6,637 bases of DNA from contig JBOGGN010000284.1 of NCBI GenBank assembly GCA_050744165.1, positions 1 to 6,637 on the forward strand, written 5' to 3'. The translations under genes and the position numbers were made by a program. Source of the stretch: JBOGGN01 sp050744165. Lineage in GTDB: Bacteria > Actinomycetota > Acidimicrobiia > Acidimicrobiales > Palsa-688. Below the pieces are notes generated by a model, which saw only the letters and a list, made by a program, of their open reading frames with translations, had not been told where the DNA came from and ran no database searches. Of the stretch, positions 5,441 through 6,637 are shown in pieces. Each line of letters begins with the position of its first letter. Position 1 is the stretch's first letter.

Positions 5441-5777
5441 GTGTTGCCTTCCGACGCGGCTTCGCGTAAGGCGCTTAACAAATTGGTGGACACTCGAGAC
5501 GCGGCGTTTACGCACGCGACGTCTTGGGCCTCCCGAGTCTCCATGATTACCCGGCGCGGCCTGGCAGCCGAGACGGGTTTGACGATCACCGTTTGCCATT
5601 CCACCAGGGACGTCGAAAGGGAACAAGATCGAACATAGGCTCTTCTCGATGATCACCATGAACTGGCGAGGCCGTCCCCTCATCAGCCACGAAGTTGTCG
5701 TCGAGACGGTCCCTTGTGACGGCGACCAGCCCCTTCCGCGGTATCGCCTCTGTCGAGCTGGCCAGGATTTGAAGTGA
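5441..5777 (+). pseudogene. Decayed ISAzo13-family (DDE) transposase, C-terminal part, frameshifted
   Basis: One frame (5441-5599) reads VDTRDAAFTHAT and LAAETGLTITVCH; then, after an apparent 2-base loss at about 5598, another frame (5598-5777) continues PPGTSKGNKIEHRLFS, NWRGRPLISHEVVVE and stops at TGA 5775-5777. The intact family motif is CHFPPGTSKWNKIEHRLFS, so the join is unambiguous; the E of NKIEH is probably the last acidic residue of the DDE triad and W is replaced by G. The usual D-GGGSNG segment before LAAETGL is not legible, suggesting an internal deletion. Past 5700 the match fades; GFEVKA (5766-5783) and VTD (5808-5816) in another frame may be the ruined C-terminal end. The N-terminal two thirds and the element ends were not found. 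The transposase cannot be active. Confidence 0.85.
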
Positions 5778-6012
5778 AAGCTGCTCGACGGGTGCCAGGG
5801 TCGCCCGTAACCGACGTCGGGCGCCCCGCAGCCCGGCAGGCGACGCAGGGAACCCTACGTGCGGCGTCGGCCAACGTGAGTGCCGTGCAGTAATGGCGAC
5901 GAAGGGGAGAATCGCGTGCGGGGCTGCGAGCAGGCCACCGGCGTGGCACCGATGACCTGACGGTGACAATCTGGAAGGCGGACGCGGCGCACCGCCCTTC
6001 CGCCACGAAAGA
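5778..6012. other. Leader region between the transposase remnant and the MmgE/PrpD gene
   Basis: The first ~50 bases may still be ruined transposase sequence. From there to the ribosome binding site I see no coding frame and no clear -35/-10 pair; GTGACA at 5963-5968 has no matching -10 box at the right distance. A hairpin at 5973-6001 precedes the gene. Confidence 0.45.
5973..6001 (+). promoter_or_regulatory. Hairpin in the leader of the MmgE/PrpD gene
   Basis: GGAAGGCGG (5973-5981) pairs with CCG-C-CCTTCC (5992-6001) with one bulged C at 5995, around a ten-base loop. It ends 11 bases before the ribosome binding site. It could stabilise the mRNA or influence translation; it lacks a T-run, so it is not a plain terminator. 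Confidence 0.5.
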
Positions 6013-6020
6013 GAGAGGAG
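6013..6020 (+). promoter_or_regulatory. Ribosome binding site of the MmgE/PrpD gene
   Basis: GAGAGGAG, eight bases before ATG 6029-6031. It decides for this start over the in-frame ATG at codon 9. Confidence 0.8.
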
Positions 6021-6028
6021 AACCCAGA

Positions 6029-6637
6029 ATGGCTCCTACCGGCCCCTCCGCGATGGCGACCACCGGCCGTCCCTCTACCGACCCCACCGGCCCAACCGGA
6101 CGGCTGGCCACCTGGGTCGCGAAGACAACGCTCGACGACGTTCCAACCTCGGTGCGCGACCGGGCCAAGCACCTGGTGCTTGACGGTATCGCCTGCGCCC
6201 TGGTCGGTGCGCAGCTGTCCTGGTCCCGTCTTGGCGTCCAGGGCGTAACCGCGCTCGAGGGCGCCGGGGACACCCCACTGGTCGGCTGGGACGGTCGAGC
6301 AACCAGCGCCACGTCGGCGGCCATGTTGAACTCGAGCTTCATACAGGGATTCGAGCTCGACGATTATCATCCGCTGGCTCCGCTGCACAGCAACTCGCTG
6401 ATCCTCCCGGCAATGCTATCCGCGGCCCCGCGTGTCGGCCGTGTCTCGGGCGAGCGCTTCCTTCTCGGCGCCATCCTCGGCTACGAAACCGGGCCCCGGG
6501 TTGGCCAGGCGCTAGGCGGCCTGGACATGCTCTCGCGAGGGTGGCATTCGGGGGTGGTCTTCGGCACCATTCCGGCGGCCACCGCTGCGGGCAGGTTGTA
6601 TGGCCTGGACGCTGCCGGGTTTGAGGACGCCTTCGGC
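6029..6637 (+). CDS. MmgE/PrpD-family protein (2-methylcitrate dehydratase/cis-aconitate decarboxylase-like), 5' part
   Basis: The first 203 residues, running off the right edge; full members have about 450-480. After a Pro/Thr/Gly-rich head (1-23) the family N-terminus begins T23-G-R-L-A-T-W-V and V42-R-D-R-A-K-H-L-V-L-D52-G-I-A-C. The substrate-site region reads N101-S-S-F-I-Q-G-F108-E-L-D111-D112-Y-H114 and P118-L-H120-S, matching the family F-D/E-x-D-D-x-H signature. G151-Y-E-T-G-P-R-V-G and G171-W-H173-S follow, also typical. Known members are 2-methylcitrate dehydratase PrpD (propionate catabolism), immune-responsive IRG1 (cis-aconitate decarboxylase) and iminodisuccinate epimerase, so an enzyme acting on a small polycarboxylate is likely, but no exact reaction can be given. 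No prpB/prpC neighbours are visible, so PrpD proper is not favoured. ATG 6029 has a strong ribosome binding site. Confidence 0.92.
   Translation, partial: MAPTGPSAMATTGRPSTDPTGPTGRLATWVAKTTLDDVPTSVRDRAKHLVLDGIACALVGAQLSWSRLGVQGVTALEGAGDTPLVGWDGRATSATSAAMLNSSFIQGFELDDYHPLAPLHSNSLILPAMLSAAPRVGRVSGERFLLGAILGYETGPRVGQALGGLDMLSRGWHSGVVFGTIPAATAAGRLYGLDAAGFEDAFG

Noticed and set aside
5683..6342. Long minus-strand frame opposite the start of the MmgE/PrpD gene
   Set aside because: It lies antisense to clearly recognisable MmgE/PrpD coding sequence and has no domain; a product of high GC content.
1..6637. CRISPR array, tRNA, rRNA, integrase or attachment site
   Set aside because: No regularly spaced repeats, no tRNA-like 3' end, no rRNA sequence, and no integrase gene seen; only the dead transposase marks mobile DNA.

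Overview
The window is 6.6 kb of high-GC DNA with GC-rich third codon positions, GTG as well as ATG starts, and gene families common in Actinobacteria (CoxM/CoxS molybdo-flavoenzyme subunits, an atypical SDR, a TetR regulator, an MmgE/PrpD enzyme). A mycobacterial or related soil actinomycete fits best. This is inferred from composition and family content; no species-specific marker is visible.

Layout from left to right. (1) Positions 1-778, + strand: the 3' end of a CoxM-type FAD subunit and a complete CoxS-type [2Fe-2S] subunit, overlapping by one base (TGATG). No molybdopterin large subunit follows. (2) Positions 937-2497, - strand: a two-gene unit in which a 301-aa atypical SDR is followed by a CPBP/Abi-type membrane protein whose GTG start lies inside the SDR gene. 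(3) Positions 2498-2938: no intact gene, but coding-like stretches that change frame, probably gene debris. (4) Positions 2939-4753, - strand: a compact three-gene operon, tetR, then a flavodiiron-like MBL-fold protein, then a VOC/glyoxalase-fold protein, with gaps of 20 and 25 bases. A perfect 7-bp inverted repeat overlaps the tetR start codon and a -10-like box, which points to autoregulation. (5) Positions 4754-6028: 1.3 kb without an intact gene. It holds a broken coding region on the other side of the tetR operator (about 4842-5124), several hairpins, and a frameshifted remnant of an ISAzo13-family transposase (about 5441-5777). (6) Positions 6029-6637, + strand: the first 203 codons of an MmgE/PrpD-family enzyme with a strong ribosome binding site and a hairpin in its leader.

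The most distinctive unit is the tetR-MBL-VOC operon. The MBL protein carries the six-ligand spacing of flavodiiron proteins (H73-x-E75-x-D77, H139, D158, H213) in a 240-aa chain with no room for a flavodoxin domain. It is paired with a metal-binding-fold VOC protein under a TetR repressor. This could be a small oxygen-, NO- or electrophile-responsive module, but the substrate cannot be read from the sequence. The surroundings look like accessory, rearranged DNA: a dead transposase, two decayed coding patches and a molybdo-enzyme operon ending without its large subunit.
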